A stretch of DNA of 64,000 nt from Sphingopyxis panaciterrae (GCF_011762125.1 NZ_JAASQN010000009.1:62001-126000), one strand, 5' to 3'. Shown: positions 41,865 to 53,584, numbered from the stretch's first letter. Translations and numbers: made by a program. The notes: generated by a model not told the origin, from the sequence alone.

Positions 41865-43381
41865 GTTTCGCGCGCCGGCTGGCATCGGTTCGCGCCGGAC
41901 AGGCCGGCGCCGACGACATCGGCGAGCTCGCCAGCCTGGCGCTTGATGAAGGCGAAGAGGAAGCGGCGCTGCCCTGGGTCATGGTGGCGGCGGACCGAGC
42001 GCGATCGGCGCGGCTCTGGCAATGGGCCGGGCTGCTGCACCGCGCGCTCGACGCGCATCAGGCGGCGCTCGATGCCTTCGCTGCGGCAGCGCGGCTGGCG
42101 CCCGCCGACGCGGGCATCGCGCACGGCCGCGCGCGCATTGCGATGGAGGCGGGGCTCGATGCGGTGGCGCTGTTCGAAACGGCCGAGCGGCTGGGACCGC
42201 CGAGCAGCGATATCCTGACCGGCCTCGCGGCGGCGCGCTGGGCGGCGGGACGCGGCGAAGAAGCCGAAGCCGCGCTCGCTGCGATCGTCGCGCAGGTGCC
42301 GCTGTGGATCGCGGGGCATCTCCAGCTTGCGCAACTCCGCGCCCTGATGGGACGGCCCGCCGAGGCAAGCGCTTCGTTCGAACGGGCGCTGGTGCGGGAG
42401 CCCGGCTCGCTCGCATTGTGGCATGGCTTGCTCGACCTTTCGCTGCGCCGCGAGGATTATGCGGCGCTCGCCGAAGCGGCGGCGCGGGCCGAAAGGGCCG
42501 GGGTATCGGCCGCCGACGTCGCCGGCCATGCCGCGATCGCCGCCGCCGAACTGGGCGATACCGGGCGGGCCGACCGCCTGTTCGCGGCCATTTCCGACGA
42601 TGCGACGGGCCCCGCGCTCAACCTGTGGCGCGTGCGTCACCTGCTGCGGACGGGGCGGGCGGGGGAGGCCGATGCGCTGATCGATCGTGAAATCGAAGCG
42701 GGCGGACCCCGGCGCGCCGCGATCTGGCCCTATGCGGCGCTGGCATGGCGGTTGGCGGGCGATCCGCGCCATGACTGGCTCGTCGGCGATCCCCGGTTGG
42801 TGCGGCGGTTCGACCTTCGCGATCGCCTGCCTCCGCTGGACGATCTGGCGTCGCATCTGCGCTCGCTGCACGTCGCCGGCGGCGAATATCTCGACCAGTC
42901 GGTCCGCGGCGGCACCCAGACCGACGGGCCGCTCTTCGCACGGGTCGATCCGGTCATCCGCGCGCTGCGCACCGCGATCGTCGCGGCGGTCGAAACCTAT
43001 GTTTCCGGATTGCCGCCGCGCGATGCCGGTCACCCGCTGCTGGCGCCGCGCCGCGACCGGCGCCCGCGCTTTGCCGGCAGCTGGTCGGTGCGGCTGCGGG
43101 GCGGCGGTTATCATGCCAACCATGTCCATCCGCAGGGCTGGATCAGTTCGGCGCTCTATGTCGCAGTGCCGTCCCGCCGCCCGGACGACGCCCCCGATGC
43201 CGGATGGCTGGCGCTGGGCGAACCCGATGCGGCGCTGGGGTTGCCGCTGCCCGCGACGCAGCTGGTCGAGCCCGTGCCCGGGCGGCTGGTGCTGTTCCCA
43301 TCGTGGCTATGGCACGGGACGCGGCCGTTCGGCGACGGCGAGCGCCTGACGATGGCCTTCGACGTCGCGCCGCCGCGATGA
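41861..43381 (+). CDS. TPR-containing putative 2OG-Fe(II) oxygenase
   Basis: A 506-residue protein. The N-terminal 290 residues are a helical TPR-like solenoid (AHQAALDAFAAAARLAPADA, PAEASASFERALVREPGSLA). The C-terminal 210 residues resemble the putative 2OG-Fe(II) oxygenase family: SWSVRLRGGGYHANHVHPQG with candidate metal ligands His421/His423, LVLFPSWLWHGT with His485, and an Arg soon after (RLTMAFDV). Expected chemistry: iron- and 2-oxoglutarate-dependent hydroxylation. The GTG start at 41861 overlaps the previous stop (GTGA), so its translation depends on the genes before it. Confidence 0.87.
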   Translation: MSFARRLASVRAGQAGADDIGELASLALDEGEEEAALPWVMVAADRARSARLWQWAGLLHRALDAHQAALDAFAAAARLAPADAGIAHGRARIAMEAGLDAVALFETAERLGPPSSDILTGLAAARWAAGRGEEAEAALAAIVAQVPLWIAGHLQLAQLRALMGRPAEASASFERALVREPGSLALWHGLLDLSLRREDYAALAEAAARAERAGVSAADVAGHAAIAAAELGDTGRADRLFAAISDDATGPALNLWRVRHLLRTGRAGEADALIDREIEAGGPRRAAIWPYAALAWRLAGDPRHDWLVGDPRLVRRFDLRDRLPPLDDLASHLRSLHVAGGEYLDQSVRGGTQTDGPLFARVDPVIRALRTAIVAAVETYVSGLPPRDAGHPLLAPRRDRRPRFAGSWSVRLRGGGYHANHVHPQGWISSALYVAVPSRRPDDAPDAGWLALGEPDAALGLPLPATQLVEPVPGRLVLFPSWLWHGTRPFGDGERLTMAFDVAPPR

Positions 43382-43451
43382 TGGAAAAGACTTGGCCGGT
43401 CGCAGAGGAAAGCATAAAGTAGCGTTATGCAATGATTTGAAGGCTCCATTG

Positions 43452-43748
43452 ATGTCTAAAATTCGATTGATACCGCTTGCCGCGCTGCTCGCTTGCGCGG
43501 CGATACCCGCCGCCACGCTGGCGGCCGATCCCGCGCCGGCCGGCGCGGCGACCGCGAAGCCAAAGGCGGTCGCCGGCAAGAAGGGCACCGACCCGAACGA
43601 GGTCGTGTGCCGCAAGGAAGAGGTGCTGGGCAGCCGCCTGCAGACGCGCAGGGTCTGCATGACGCGCAGCGAATGGGCCGACGCGCGCAACGATACGCGC
43701 GGCGTTATCGAAAGGGCGCAGGTTCAGCGTGCCCAGACGACGCAATAG
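43452..43748 (+). CDS. small exported protein, sphingomonad-type
   Basis: A 98-residue protein with a signal peptide (about 1-25, ending in TLAAD). The mature part is Ala/Lys-rich, then DPNEVVCRKEEVLGSRLQTR and RVCMTRSEWADARND, with two Cys that could form a periplasmic disulfide. I recognise the pattern as a recurrent small protein without a known role. It lies 70 bases after the oxygenase gene. It might be a substrate of that operon, but nothing in the sequence demonstrates this. Confidence 0.75.
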   Translation: MSKIRLIPLAALLACAAIPAATLAADPAPAGAATAKPKAVAGKKGTDPNEVVCRKEEVLGSRLQTRRVCMTRSEWADARNDTRGVIERAQVQRAQTTQ

Positions 43749-43796
43749 GCAGGCGAACGGCGCCCGGCTAATATGACGGCGCGCCGCCTTGCGGCG

Positions 43797-46376
<2,580 letters not shown>

Positions 46377-46401
46377 TCCGGATAAGCCCCTTTCTCGCCC
46401 A

Positions 46402-46432
46402 GCAAGATAGTGTTGCTATTGTGCAACACAAG
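46402..46432 (-). promoter_or_regulatory. probable sigma-32 (RpoH) promoter of clpB
   Basis: On the minus strand CTTG (46429-46432) is followed after 17 bases by ACTATCTTGC. This is close to the alphaproteobacterial RpoH consensus CTTG-N17/18-CYTATNTNNG. The spacer contains an inverted repeat, GTGTTGC and GCAACAC. The start codon at 46376 would give a leader of about 20 bases with AAAGGGG as ribosome binding site. Confidence 0.65.
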
Positions 46433-46474
46433 GGGTGGCCGATGGTTGCGGAGGGGCATGACCCGGGAAAAAAT

Positions 46475-46613
46475 TTCACGCGAAGACGCGAAGACGCGAA
46501 GAGGTTGCGGCGGCCGCAAAGCAGCGCACTTTCTGAACGCCGCGGCCAGCCGCAGCGTCCGGGAAAGAAGGGGTCTTTCGACCCCAAACCATCTTCTTCG
46601 CGTCTTCGCGTGA
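46475..46613. repeat. TTCACGCGAAGACGCGAAG inverted-repeat element, copy 2
   Basis: The left arm TTCACGCGAAGACGCGAAGA with an extra CGCGAAG tandem unit; the right arm CTTCTTCGCGTCTTCGCGTG with AA. The arms match those of the element at 24399-24529, while the interiors do not align. It fills the space between clpB and the aminopeptidase gene. Confidence 0.8.
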
Positions 46614-46619
46614 ATATTT

Positions 46620-48194
46620 TTACGCCCCCGACCGCGCGAGCTGATCGAGCAACCGCACGCCGAACCCCGTCATGCCCTTGGGCGAGAGCGCAGTCGCCTT
46701 GTCGGCCTGGTTCACCCCGGCGATGTCGAGATGCGCCCATGGCGTCGACTCGTCGACGAAATAGCCGATGACATGCGCCCCGATGCTCGCGCCCGGACCC
46801 TGGTTCGGCGTGATGTTGCGGATGTCGGCGACGTCCGACTTGATCTTTTCGGCGAAATTTTTGTGCAGCGGCATGCGCCACAACTCTTCGCCGCTTGCTG
46901 TCCCCGCGGCGAGCAGCGCGGCCGCGAGCTTCTCGTCGCGCGCGAATAGGCCGGCATATTGATCGTCGAGCGCGCCGACGATCGCGCCGGTCAGCGTTGC
47001 GATATTGACGATCGCGCGCGGCTTATAGGCATAAGCGACATATTCATTGGCGTCGGCGAGGACGAGACGGCCTTCGGCGTCGCTGTTGAGCATCTCGATC
47101 GTCTTGCCCGACATGGTGCGGGTAATGTCGCCGGGGCGCTGGGCGTTGCCGTCGGGCATATTCTCGGCGAGCGCGGCGACGCCGACGACATGCACCGGCG
47201 CGCGCGATTTCGCGAGCGACAGCACCGCGCCGACCGCCGATGCGGCGCCCGACATGTCGCCTTTCATATTCCACATGCCGGCGCCGGGTTTCAGCGAAAT
47301 GCCGCCCGAATCGAACGTGATGCCCTTGCCGACAAACGCCAGCGGCGCATCGGGAGCGCCGCCGCCGCGATAGCGTATGATCATCAGCCGCGATCCGCGC
47401 GGGCTGCCTTGGCCGACCCCGACGAGTGTGCCCATGCCGAGTTTGCGCATCGCCGCTTCGTCGAGCACCTCGATGCTCACCCCCGCGACCCCCGCAAAGG
47501 CATCGCGGGTGCGCGCGACGAAGCTTTCGGGATAGATGATGTTCGCGGGTTCGTTGGCCAGGTCGCGCGACAGGCGGACGCCGTCGGTCAGCGGTTGCCA
47601 GCGCTCGCCGAACGCCGCCTTGGCGGCCGCGGGGTTGGCGCCGAGCAATGTCACCGCGCCGGTGGGCGGTGCCTTTTTGTCGGCGGTCTTGTAGCGGTCG
47701 AAGCGATATTGGCCGAGCGCGAAGCCATAGGCGACGTCGGCCGCTCCGGTGTCGCCATAGGCGCCCGCGACCGTCACCGGCTGCGCCTCGTTTTTCAACT
47801 CCTGCGCTGCCTTGCCGCCCGCTTCGGCGAGCGCGAGCGACGAGGGGGCCAGGCCGGCGCCGACGAGCAGGATGCGCGACCAGGCGCCGATCCCGCGCAG
47901 CGACAGCGTCGATCCCGCCTCGCCTTTGTAATCGGCGGCGGCAATCGCGGCGGCGACGGCGTGGCGGTCGGTGTCGGTCATTGGGGCACCGTCCAGCGGC
48001 GGCAGCGCCGCATCGGCCATCACGATGACGAGCGCCCCGCCCGCGGGGGCTTCGGCCGCGAAGCCGATCGTGCGTTCGGCGCTGTTCGCCGCGGTCGCGG
48101 GAACGACGCCCGAACCGGTGACGTTCTGGGCCAGCGCGGCGGGCGCGAGAGTGACCGACAGGCAGGCGGCGAGAAGCAGGCTCTTGGTACGCAT
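46620..48194 (-). CDS. exported M17 leucyl aminopeptidase
   Basis: A 524-residue metallopeptidase. A signal peptide (MRTKSLLLAACLSVTLAPAA, cleavage after ALAQ near 23) places it outside the cytoplasm, which is unusual because PepA of E. coli is cytoplasmic. The catalytic half has VGKGITFDSGGISLKPG (metal-binding Lys and Asp), MKGDMSGAA, and MLNSDAEGRLVLADAN (the NTDAEGRL motif with Ser for Thr). Expected activity: removal of N-terminal residues from peptides. AGGGGAA supports the ATG at 48194. The divergent neighbours encode an acylase and an M16 peptidase, all with exported N-termini. Confidence 0.92.
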   Translation of the reverse strand: MRTKSLLLAACLSVTLAPAALAQNVTGSGVVPATAANSAERTIGFAAEAPAGGALVIVMADAALPPLDGAPMTDTDRHAVAAAIAAADYKGEAGSTLSLRGIGAWSRILLVGAGLAPSSLALAEAGGKAAQELKNEAQPVTVAGAYGDTGAADVAYGFALGQYRFDRYKTADKKAPPTGAVTLLGANPAAAKAAFGERWQPLTDGVRLSRDLANEPANIIYPESFVARTRDAFAGVAGVSIEVLDEAAMRKLGMGTLVGVGQGSPRGSRLMIIRYRGGGAPDAPLAFVGKGITFDSGGISLKPGAGMWNMKGDMSGAASAVGAVLSLAKSRAPVHVVGVAALAENMPDGNAQRPGDITRTMSGKTIEMLNSDAEGRLVLADANEYVAYAYKPRAIVNIATLTGAIVGALDDQYAGLFARDEKLAAALLAAGTASGEELWRMPLHKNFAEKIKSDVADIRNITPNQGPGASIGAHVIGYFVDESTPWAHLDIAGVNQADKATALSPKGMTGFGVRLLDQLARSGA

Positions 48195-48352
48195 CGGACG
48201 ATATTCCCCTGATTTTTCAAACCTGCCTGCCTGCATAGCGGCGCTGCTGTGCTGCGCAAACCGCACTCGACGAACGACAGCCGCTTGCCATCGGGCGACA
48301 GGCTCGCCACACAGGCGCGATTTCGAAACGCGCCCGGACAGGAGATTGGACC

Positions 48353-50575
48353 ATGCTGCGACGGGCTTTGCTGGCTTTGCTGTTGCTGATCGCCGTCGTC
48401 GCCGCGTCGCTCGCCTTCTGGGAGCCGCTGACCGCGCATGCCCCCGCCGCGCCCGCGTTCAAGTCCGCCGACGTCCGCATCGCGCGCGACAAGTTTGGCG
48501 TCCCGCACATCTTCGGCAAGACCGACGCCGATGTCGCCTATGGCGTCGCCTATGCGCATGCCGAGGATGATTTCTCGACCTTGCAGGAAGTGCTCGCGAT
48601 GACGCGCGGCCGCGCAGGTGCGATGCTCGGCGAGGATGGCGCGAAGGTGGATTATGCCGCGGCGCTGCTGAATATCCGCGCGACGACCGCGCGCGACTGG
48701 CCGCGGCTTCCCGCGGATGTGAAGGCGCTCTTCACCGCTTATGCCGCGGGGCTCAACCATTATGCCGACAAGCACCCCGGCGAGGTCCGCCTGTCGGGAC
48801 TGTTTCCGGTCACGGGCGAAGATGTCGTCGCGGGGTTCGTCCTGCGCTCGCCTTTCTTCTTCGGGCTCGATTCGGTGCTCGGATCGCTTGCCGAGGGCAC
48901 GCCGATCGGGCGCGAGGGTGGCCCGGCGCTCGATGCCACGGGCAAGCTCGTCCCGCGCGAGCTGACCCCGGTCGGCCGCGATCCGGCCGATAGTTTGACG
49001 CCGGTCGGCCGCGATCCGGCCGATAGTTTGACGCCGGTCGGCCGTGATCCGGCCGACAATGGCTCGAACGGCATGGCGGTCGCGCCGGCGCGCTCGACCG
49101 ACGGCGCGACGCGGCTGGTGTCGAACTCGCATCAGCCGTGGACGGGCGGCGTCGCCTGGTACGAACTGGTCGTCCATTCGGGCGAGGGCTGGGATTTCGC
49201 GGGCGCGAATTTCCCCGGATCGCCCTACCCCTTCCTCGGCCACAATAAATATCTCGGCTGGACCAACACGGTGAACCGGCCCGACCTGATCGACGTCTAC
49301 CAGCTGGTGCTCGACGACAGCGGCAAGAATTATCGCTTCGACGGCCAATGGCGCCCGCTCGAGGAGCAGCGCATCTGGCTGAAGGTCAAATTCGGACCCT
49401 TCGTGCTGCCGGTGCCGCGCACCATCTATCGCTCGGTCCACGGACCGGTGGTGAAGAATGAACAGGGCGCTTTCGCGATCCGCTATGCGGGACAGGACCA
49501 GGCGAATATGGTCACCCAATATTACCGGCTGAACAAGGCGAAGAATTTCGCCGAGTGGCGCACGGCAATGGCGGGGCAGGGGGTGCCGGCGACCAATTTC
49601 ATCTATGCCGATGCCGCGGGCAATATCGGGATGTTCTATAACGCAATGTTCCCCGACCGCCCGGCGGGGTTCAACTGGCGCGGCGTGCTGCCCGGCGACA
49701 CGTCGGCCGATGTGTGGACGAAGACGCTGCCGTTCGATCGCGTCCCCGCGCTCGTCAATCCGCGCTCGGGCTATGTGATGAACGCGAACAACACGCCGTG
49801 GGTCGCGGCGGGGCCGGGCGACGAACTTGACGCGGCGGCCTTCTCGCCCCTGCTCGGGATCGAGGACGACATGACCAATCGCGCATCGCGGCTGATCGAT
49901 CTGTTCGAGGCGTCGGGGCAGATCGACGAGGCGCGGCTGAAGGCGATCAAATACGACACCAGTTACGCGAAGACCGGCTATGCCAAGTCGTGGATCGACC
50001 GCATCCTCGCGCTCGACGTCAAGGGCGATCCGGCGCTCGCCGAGGCACAGCGGCTGCTCGCCAAATGGGACTGGAACCTCGACGGCAAGGGCCACGGCGA
50101 CGCGCTGGCGCTGATGCTGCTGCGCCCCGCGAACGGCAGCCATTATCAGCGCCGCGCCGATCCCGACCCATTGACGGTGCTCAGGCAGGTGGTCGCGCAT
50201 TTGCAGGACCATTTCGCGACGCTCGATCCAAAGCTCGGCACCGTGCTGCGGCTTCGCCACGGCGAAGGGGCGCACCGCATCGACCTGCCGCTCGACGGCG
50301 GCAACGACACGGTGCGCGCTTCGACCCTGTGGGACGAGGAGCCGGACGGGCGGCTGAAGGTGCGCCACGGCGACAGTTTCATCATGTTCGTGACCTGGGA
50401 CAGAGCGGGGCGCGTCCGGTCCGAATCGATCCAGCCGTTCGGATCGGCCACGACGCGGCCGGCCAGTCCGCATTATAACGACCAGGCGCCGCTGTTCGTG
50501 GCACACAAGCTGAAGCCGGTGCTGTTCGATCCGGCGGCGCTGAAGGCCAGCGGGGCGCGCTTCTATCGGCCTTGA
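48353..50575 (+). CDS. penicillin-acylase-family N-terminal nucleophile hydrolase, with 33-bp tandem repeats
   Basis: A 740-residue precursor. An N-terminal hydrophobic segment (about 4-22) exports it. An alpha-chain region with VRIARDKFGVPHIFGKTDAD follows, then a spacer, then the beta chain starting at Ser238 in NGSNGMAV, the autocatalytic cleavage site and nucleophile. LVSNSHQPWTGG follows in place of the usual NDPHL motif. Known family reactions: amide hydrolysis of penicillins, acyl-homoserine lactones or acyl peptides. Odd feature: the spacer right before Ser238 has three tandem copies of LTPVGRDPADS (residues 204-236). The 33-bp DNA copies are nearly identical. It precedes an M16 peptidase gene by 98 bases. 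Confidence 0.9.
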   Translation: MLRRALLALLLLIAVVAASLAFWEPLTAHAPAAPAFKSADVRIARDKFGVPHIFGKTDADVAYGVAYAHAEDDFSTLQEVLAMTRGRAGAMLGEDGAKVDYAAALLNIRATTARDWPRLPADVKALFTAYAAGLNHYADKHPGEVRLSGLFPVTGEDVVAGFVLRSPFFFGLDSVLGSLAEGTPIGREGGPALDATGKLVPRELTPVGRDPADSLTPVGRDPADSLTPVGRDPADNGSNGMAVAPARSTDGATRLVSNSHQPWTGGVAWYELVVHSGEGWDFAGANFPGSPYPFLGHNKYLGWTNTVNRPDLIDVYQLVLDDSGKNYRFDGQWRPLEEQRIWLKVKFGPFVLPVPRTIYRSVHGPVVKNEQGAFAIRYAGQDQANMVTQYYRLNKAKNFAEWRTAMAGQGVPATNFIYADAAGNIGMFYNAMFPDRPAGFNWRGVLPGDTSADVWTKTLPFDRVPALVNPRSGYVMNANNTPWVAAGPGDELDAAAFSPLLGIEDDMTNRASRLIDLFEASGQIDEARLKAIKYDTSYAKTGYAKSWIDRILALDVKGDPALAEAQRLLAKWDWNLDGKGHGDALALMLLRPANGSHYQRRADPDPLTVLRQVVAHLQDHFATLDPKLGTVLRLRHGEGAHRIDLPLDGGNDTVRASTLWDEEPDGRLKVRHGDSFIMFVTWDRAGRVRSESIQPFGSATTRPASPHYNDQAPLFVAHKLKPVLFDPAALKASGARFYRP
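48962..49060 (+). repeat. three tandem 33-bp repeats inside the acylase gene
   Basis: Units at 48962-48994, 48995-49027 and 49028-49060. Each encodes LTPVGRDPAD plus Ser or Asn. Units differ by only a few bases (CTGACC versus TTGACG at the start, CGC/CGT, and a changed last two codons in unit 3). The array ends three bases before the codon of the catalytic Ser (49064-49066). Because 33 is a multiple of three, copy number can change without a frameshift. Confidence 0.9.
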
Positions 50576-50673
50576 AAGCGGCATGGTGCTGTCCTAAACC
50601 CCTGATACAGTGCCTTTCCGGCACCGTTCCGCGTGCAGCCCGTCCGTGCTGGCGCGCATTCGAGAGGATGCCC

Positions 50674-53559
50674 ATGCCCCGTTTCCACCGCCTTGCCGTC
50701 GCCCTTGCCCTTTCGACGTCGCTCGTCGCCGCAGGCCCTGCGCTCGCCAAGGCAAAAGGCGCCGCCCCGGCACCGATCGCCGACCTGGTGAAGGCGGTCG
50801 ACATTCCTTATCAAAGCTTCACGCTCGACAACGGCCTGCGCGTGATCGTGCACGAGGACCGCAAGGCGCCCGTCGTCGCGGTCTCTGTATGGTATCGCGT
50901 CGGGTCGAAGCATGAACCGAAGGGCAAGACGGGGTTCGCGCATCTGTTCGAACATCTGATGTTCAACGGATCGGAAAATGCCCCGGGCGATTTTTTCGAA
51001 CCGCTGCAACAGGTCGGCGCGACCGACAGCAACGGGACGACGAACGTCGACCGCACCAATTATTTCGAAACGGTGCCGACCGGCGCGCTCGACCGCGCGC
51101 TGTTCCTCGAAAGCGACCGCATGGGGCATCTGCTCGGCGCGGTGACGCAGGAAAAGCTCGATAACCAGCGCGGCGTCGTCCAGAACGAGAAACGCCAGGG
51201 CGACAATAATCCCTATGGCCTGCTGCGCTACGAGATTTTCGAAAACCTCTTCCCGTCGGGCCACCCCTATCATCACAGCACGATCGGTTCGATGGCCGAC
51301 CTCGACGCCGCGAGCCTCGCCGATGTGAAGAAATGGTTCACCGACAATTACGGCCCGAACAATGCGGTGCTCGTCCTCGCGGGCGACCTCGATCTCGCGA
51401 CCGCGAAGGCCAAGGTGCAGTCATGGTTCGGCGACATTCCGCGCGGGCCGGCGGTGCAGCCGCCCAAGACTGCGATCCCGAGCTTGCCCGCGCCGCTCGC
51501 GAAGGAGGTGAAGGACCTGATCCCGACGACGCGCCTCTATCGCATGTGGGCGATCCCGGGTCTGAACGATGCCGAGGCGGTACCGCTCCAGATGGCGATG
51601 GGGGTGCTCGGCGGACTGTCGTCGTCGCGGCTCGACAATGCGCTCGTGCGCAAGGATCCGGTCGCGGTCAGCGTCGCGGCCTATGCCCAGTCGTTCGAGG
51701 ATGCGGGCATCGTCATCGTCCAGGCCGACGTCAAGGACGGCGTCGATCCCGCGCTTGTCGGCAAGCGGCTCGACGAGGAAATCGCTGCCTATCTGGCGAG
51801 CGGCCCGACCGCCGACGAGTTGCAGCGCACCGCCGCCAGCTATCTCGGCGGCACGATTTCGGGGCTCGAAGCCGTCGGGGGTTTCGGCGGCAAGGCGGTG
51901 ACCCTGGCCGAGGGCGCGCTCTATTCGAACGACCCCGCTTATTACAAGGTCGAACTCGACCGGATGGCGAAGGCGACACCCGAACAGGTGAAGTCGATCG
52001 CGAATAAATGGCTCTCGCGTCCGGCCTTTTCGCTGACCTACACGCCGGGCGAACGCACCGAGGGCGGCGAAGCGCGCGGCGGCGCGGTGACGGCAGGCAA
52101 GGTCAGCGCCGCGGTCGAGCCCGACCGCTATTGGAACGCCGCGCTTGGCGACGCTGGCCCCGATACCGGGATCGGGGAAGCGGCATCGATCGCCGATCGC
52201 TCGCAATTGCCCGCCGTTGCCGATCTCAAGGCGCTCGATTTTCCGGTGATCGAACGCGCCAGGCTCAAGAACGGGATCGAGGTCGTCTTCGCGCGGCGGG
52301 GGGCGGTGCCGACGGTCCATGTCGCGGTCAGCTTCGACGCGGGCTATGCCGCGGATCCGCACAGTGCATTGGGCACCCAGTCGCTGATGCTGAGCCTGAT
52401 GGACGAAGGCACGGCCAGCCTCGATTCGATCGCCTTCGCCGAGGCGAAGGAACGGCTCGGCGCGCAGATCGACGGATCGGCCAACGCCGACGAGACGGTG
52501 TTCAGCCTGTTCGCGCTGGGGCCCAATCTCGGCGCTTCGCTCGGCCTGCTCGCCGATTATATCCGTAATCCGGCGTTCGACGCCAAGGAGCTTGAGCGTG
52601 TCCGCGCGCAGCAGCTCAACCGGCTGAAGGCCGAAATGAACAATCCGAACGCCATTGCCTCGCGGGTGCTGATGCCGGTGCTCTACGGCGCCGATCATCC
52701 CTATGGTATCCCGCCGTCGGGGCTGGGCGATGCGACGTCGGTCGCGGCGGCGACACGCGATCAGCTCGTCGCGTTCCACACGACATGGATCCGGCCCGAC
52801 ACGGCGCGCATCTTCGTCGTCGGCGACACGACGCTGGCCGAGGTGAAGAAGCAGCTCGACGCAACGCTCGGCCAGTGGAAGGCCCCGGCGAGCGCGAAGC
52901 CGGTGAAGCATTTCGAGGCCGCCATTCCGGCCGCGAAACCGCGTATCCTGTTGTTCGACCGGCCCAAGTCGCCGCAATCGGTGATCCTTGCGGGCAAGGT
53001 GCTGGATGCCAAGGGCGGCGACAGGCTGGAAGTGCTGCGGTCGGCCAACGACATCTTCGGCGGCGATTTCCTGTCGCGCTTCAACATGAACCTGCGCGAG
53101 ACGAAGGGCTGGTCCTACGGCGTGCGCAGCCGCATCTCGGCCGAGCGCGACCGCGTCAACTGGGTCGTCGCGGCGCCGGTGCAGGCCGACCGCACCGGCG
53201 ACTCGATCCGCGAACTGCAAGGCGACCTCAAAGGCTTCCTCGGCGACAAGGGCGTGACGAAGGACGAGCTGGAGCGGACCGTCAACGGCAGCGTCCGCGA
53301 ACTGCCTGGCAGCTTCGAAACCAGCGCCGACGTGCTTGGCGGCTTGATGAGCATCGTCAAATTCGGCCGTCCCGACGATTATTACGAGACGCTGCCGGCG
53401 ACCTATGAGGCGATGACCGCGGCCGAAATCGATGCGGCGGCGCGAAAATCGCTCGCCGCCGGCGACCTTGTTTATGTCATCGTCGGCGATGCGGCGGTCG
53501 TGAAACCGCAGCTTGACGGATTGGGTCTTCCGGTGGAAACGGTGTCGCCCGCTAATTAA
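50674..53559 (+). CDS. exported M16 family (pitrilysin-type) zinc peptidase
   Basis: A 961-residue double-length M16 protein with a signal peptide (about 1-27). The first half has the inverted zinc motif HLFEHLMFNG (HxxEH) and the distal Glu in VVQNEKRQGDNNPYG, so it is catalytic. The second half (from about 515, LKNGIEVVFARRGAVPTVHV) is the homologous non-catalytic domain, with RETKGWSYGVRSR. Such enzymes degrade peptides up to a few kilodaltons in the periplasm. ATG 50674 is chosen over 50668 because GAGAGG is then six bases away. It is downstream of the acylase gene, likely in one transcript. Confidence 0.93.
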   Translation: MPRFHRLAVALALSTSLVAAGPALAKAKGAAPAPIADLVKAVDIPYQSFTLDNGLRVIVHEDRKAPVVAVSVWYRVGSKHEPKGKTGFAHLFEHLMFNGSENAPGDFFEPLQQVGATDSNGTTNVDRTNYFETVPTGALDRALFLESDRMGHLLGAVTQEKLDNQRGVVQNEKRQGDNNPYGLLRYEIFENLFPSGHPYHHSTIGSMADLDAASLADVKKWFTDNYGPNNAVLVLAGDLDLATAKAKVQSWFGDIPRGPAVQPPKTAIPSLPAPLAKEVKDLIPTTRLYRMWAIPGLNDAEAVPLQMAMGVLGGLSSSRLDNALVRKDPVAVSVAAYAQSFEDAGIVIVQADVKDGVDPALVGKRLDEEIAAYLASGPTADELQRTAASYLGGTISGLEAVGGFGGKAVTLAEGALYSNDPAYYKVELDRMAKATPEQVKSIANKWLSRPAFSLTYTPGERTEGGEARGGAVTAGKVSAAVEPDRYWNAALGDAGPDTGIGEAASIADRSQLPAVADLKALDFPVIERARLKNGIEVVFARRGAVPTVHVAVSFDAGYAADPHSALGTQSLMLSLMDEGTASLDSIAFAEAKERLGAQIDGSANADETVFSLFALGPNLGASLGLLADYIRNPAFDAKELERVRAQQLNRLKAEMNNPNAIASRVLMPVLYGADHPYGIPPSGLGDATSVAAATRDQLVAFHTTWIRPDTARIFVVGDTTLAEVKKQLDATLGQWKAPASAKPVKHFEAAIPAAKPRILLFDRPKSPQSVILAGKVLDAKGGDRLEVLRSANDIFGGDFLSRFNMNLRETKGWSYGVRSRISAERDRVNWVVAAPVQADRTGDSIRELQGDLKGFLGDKGVTKDELERTVNGSVRELPGSFETSADVLGGLMSIVKFGRPDDYYETLPATYEAMTAAEIDAAARKSLAAGDLVYVIVGDAAVVKPQLDGLGLPVETVSPAN

Positions 53560-53584
53560 CATTCGTTTCAGTAGGAGAGATATG

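Noticed and set aside
48962..49060. Short regular repeats resembling a CRISPR array
   Set aside because: The units are directly adjacent without spacers, lie in frame inside an acylase gene and encode a repeated peptide. No cas gene is nearby.
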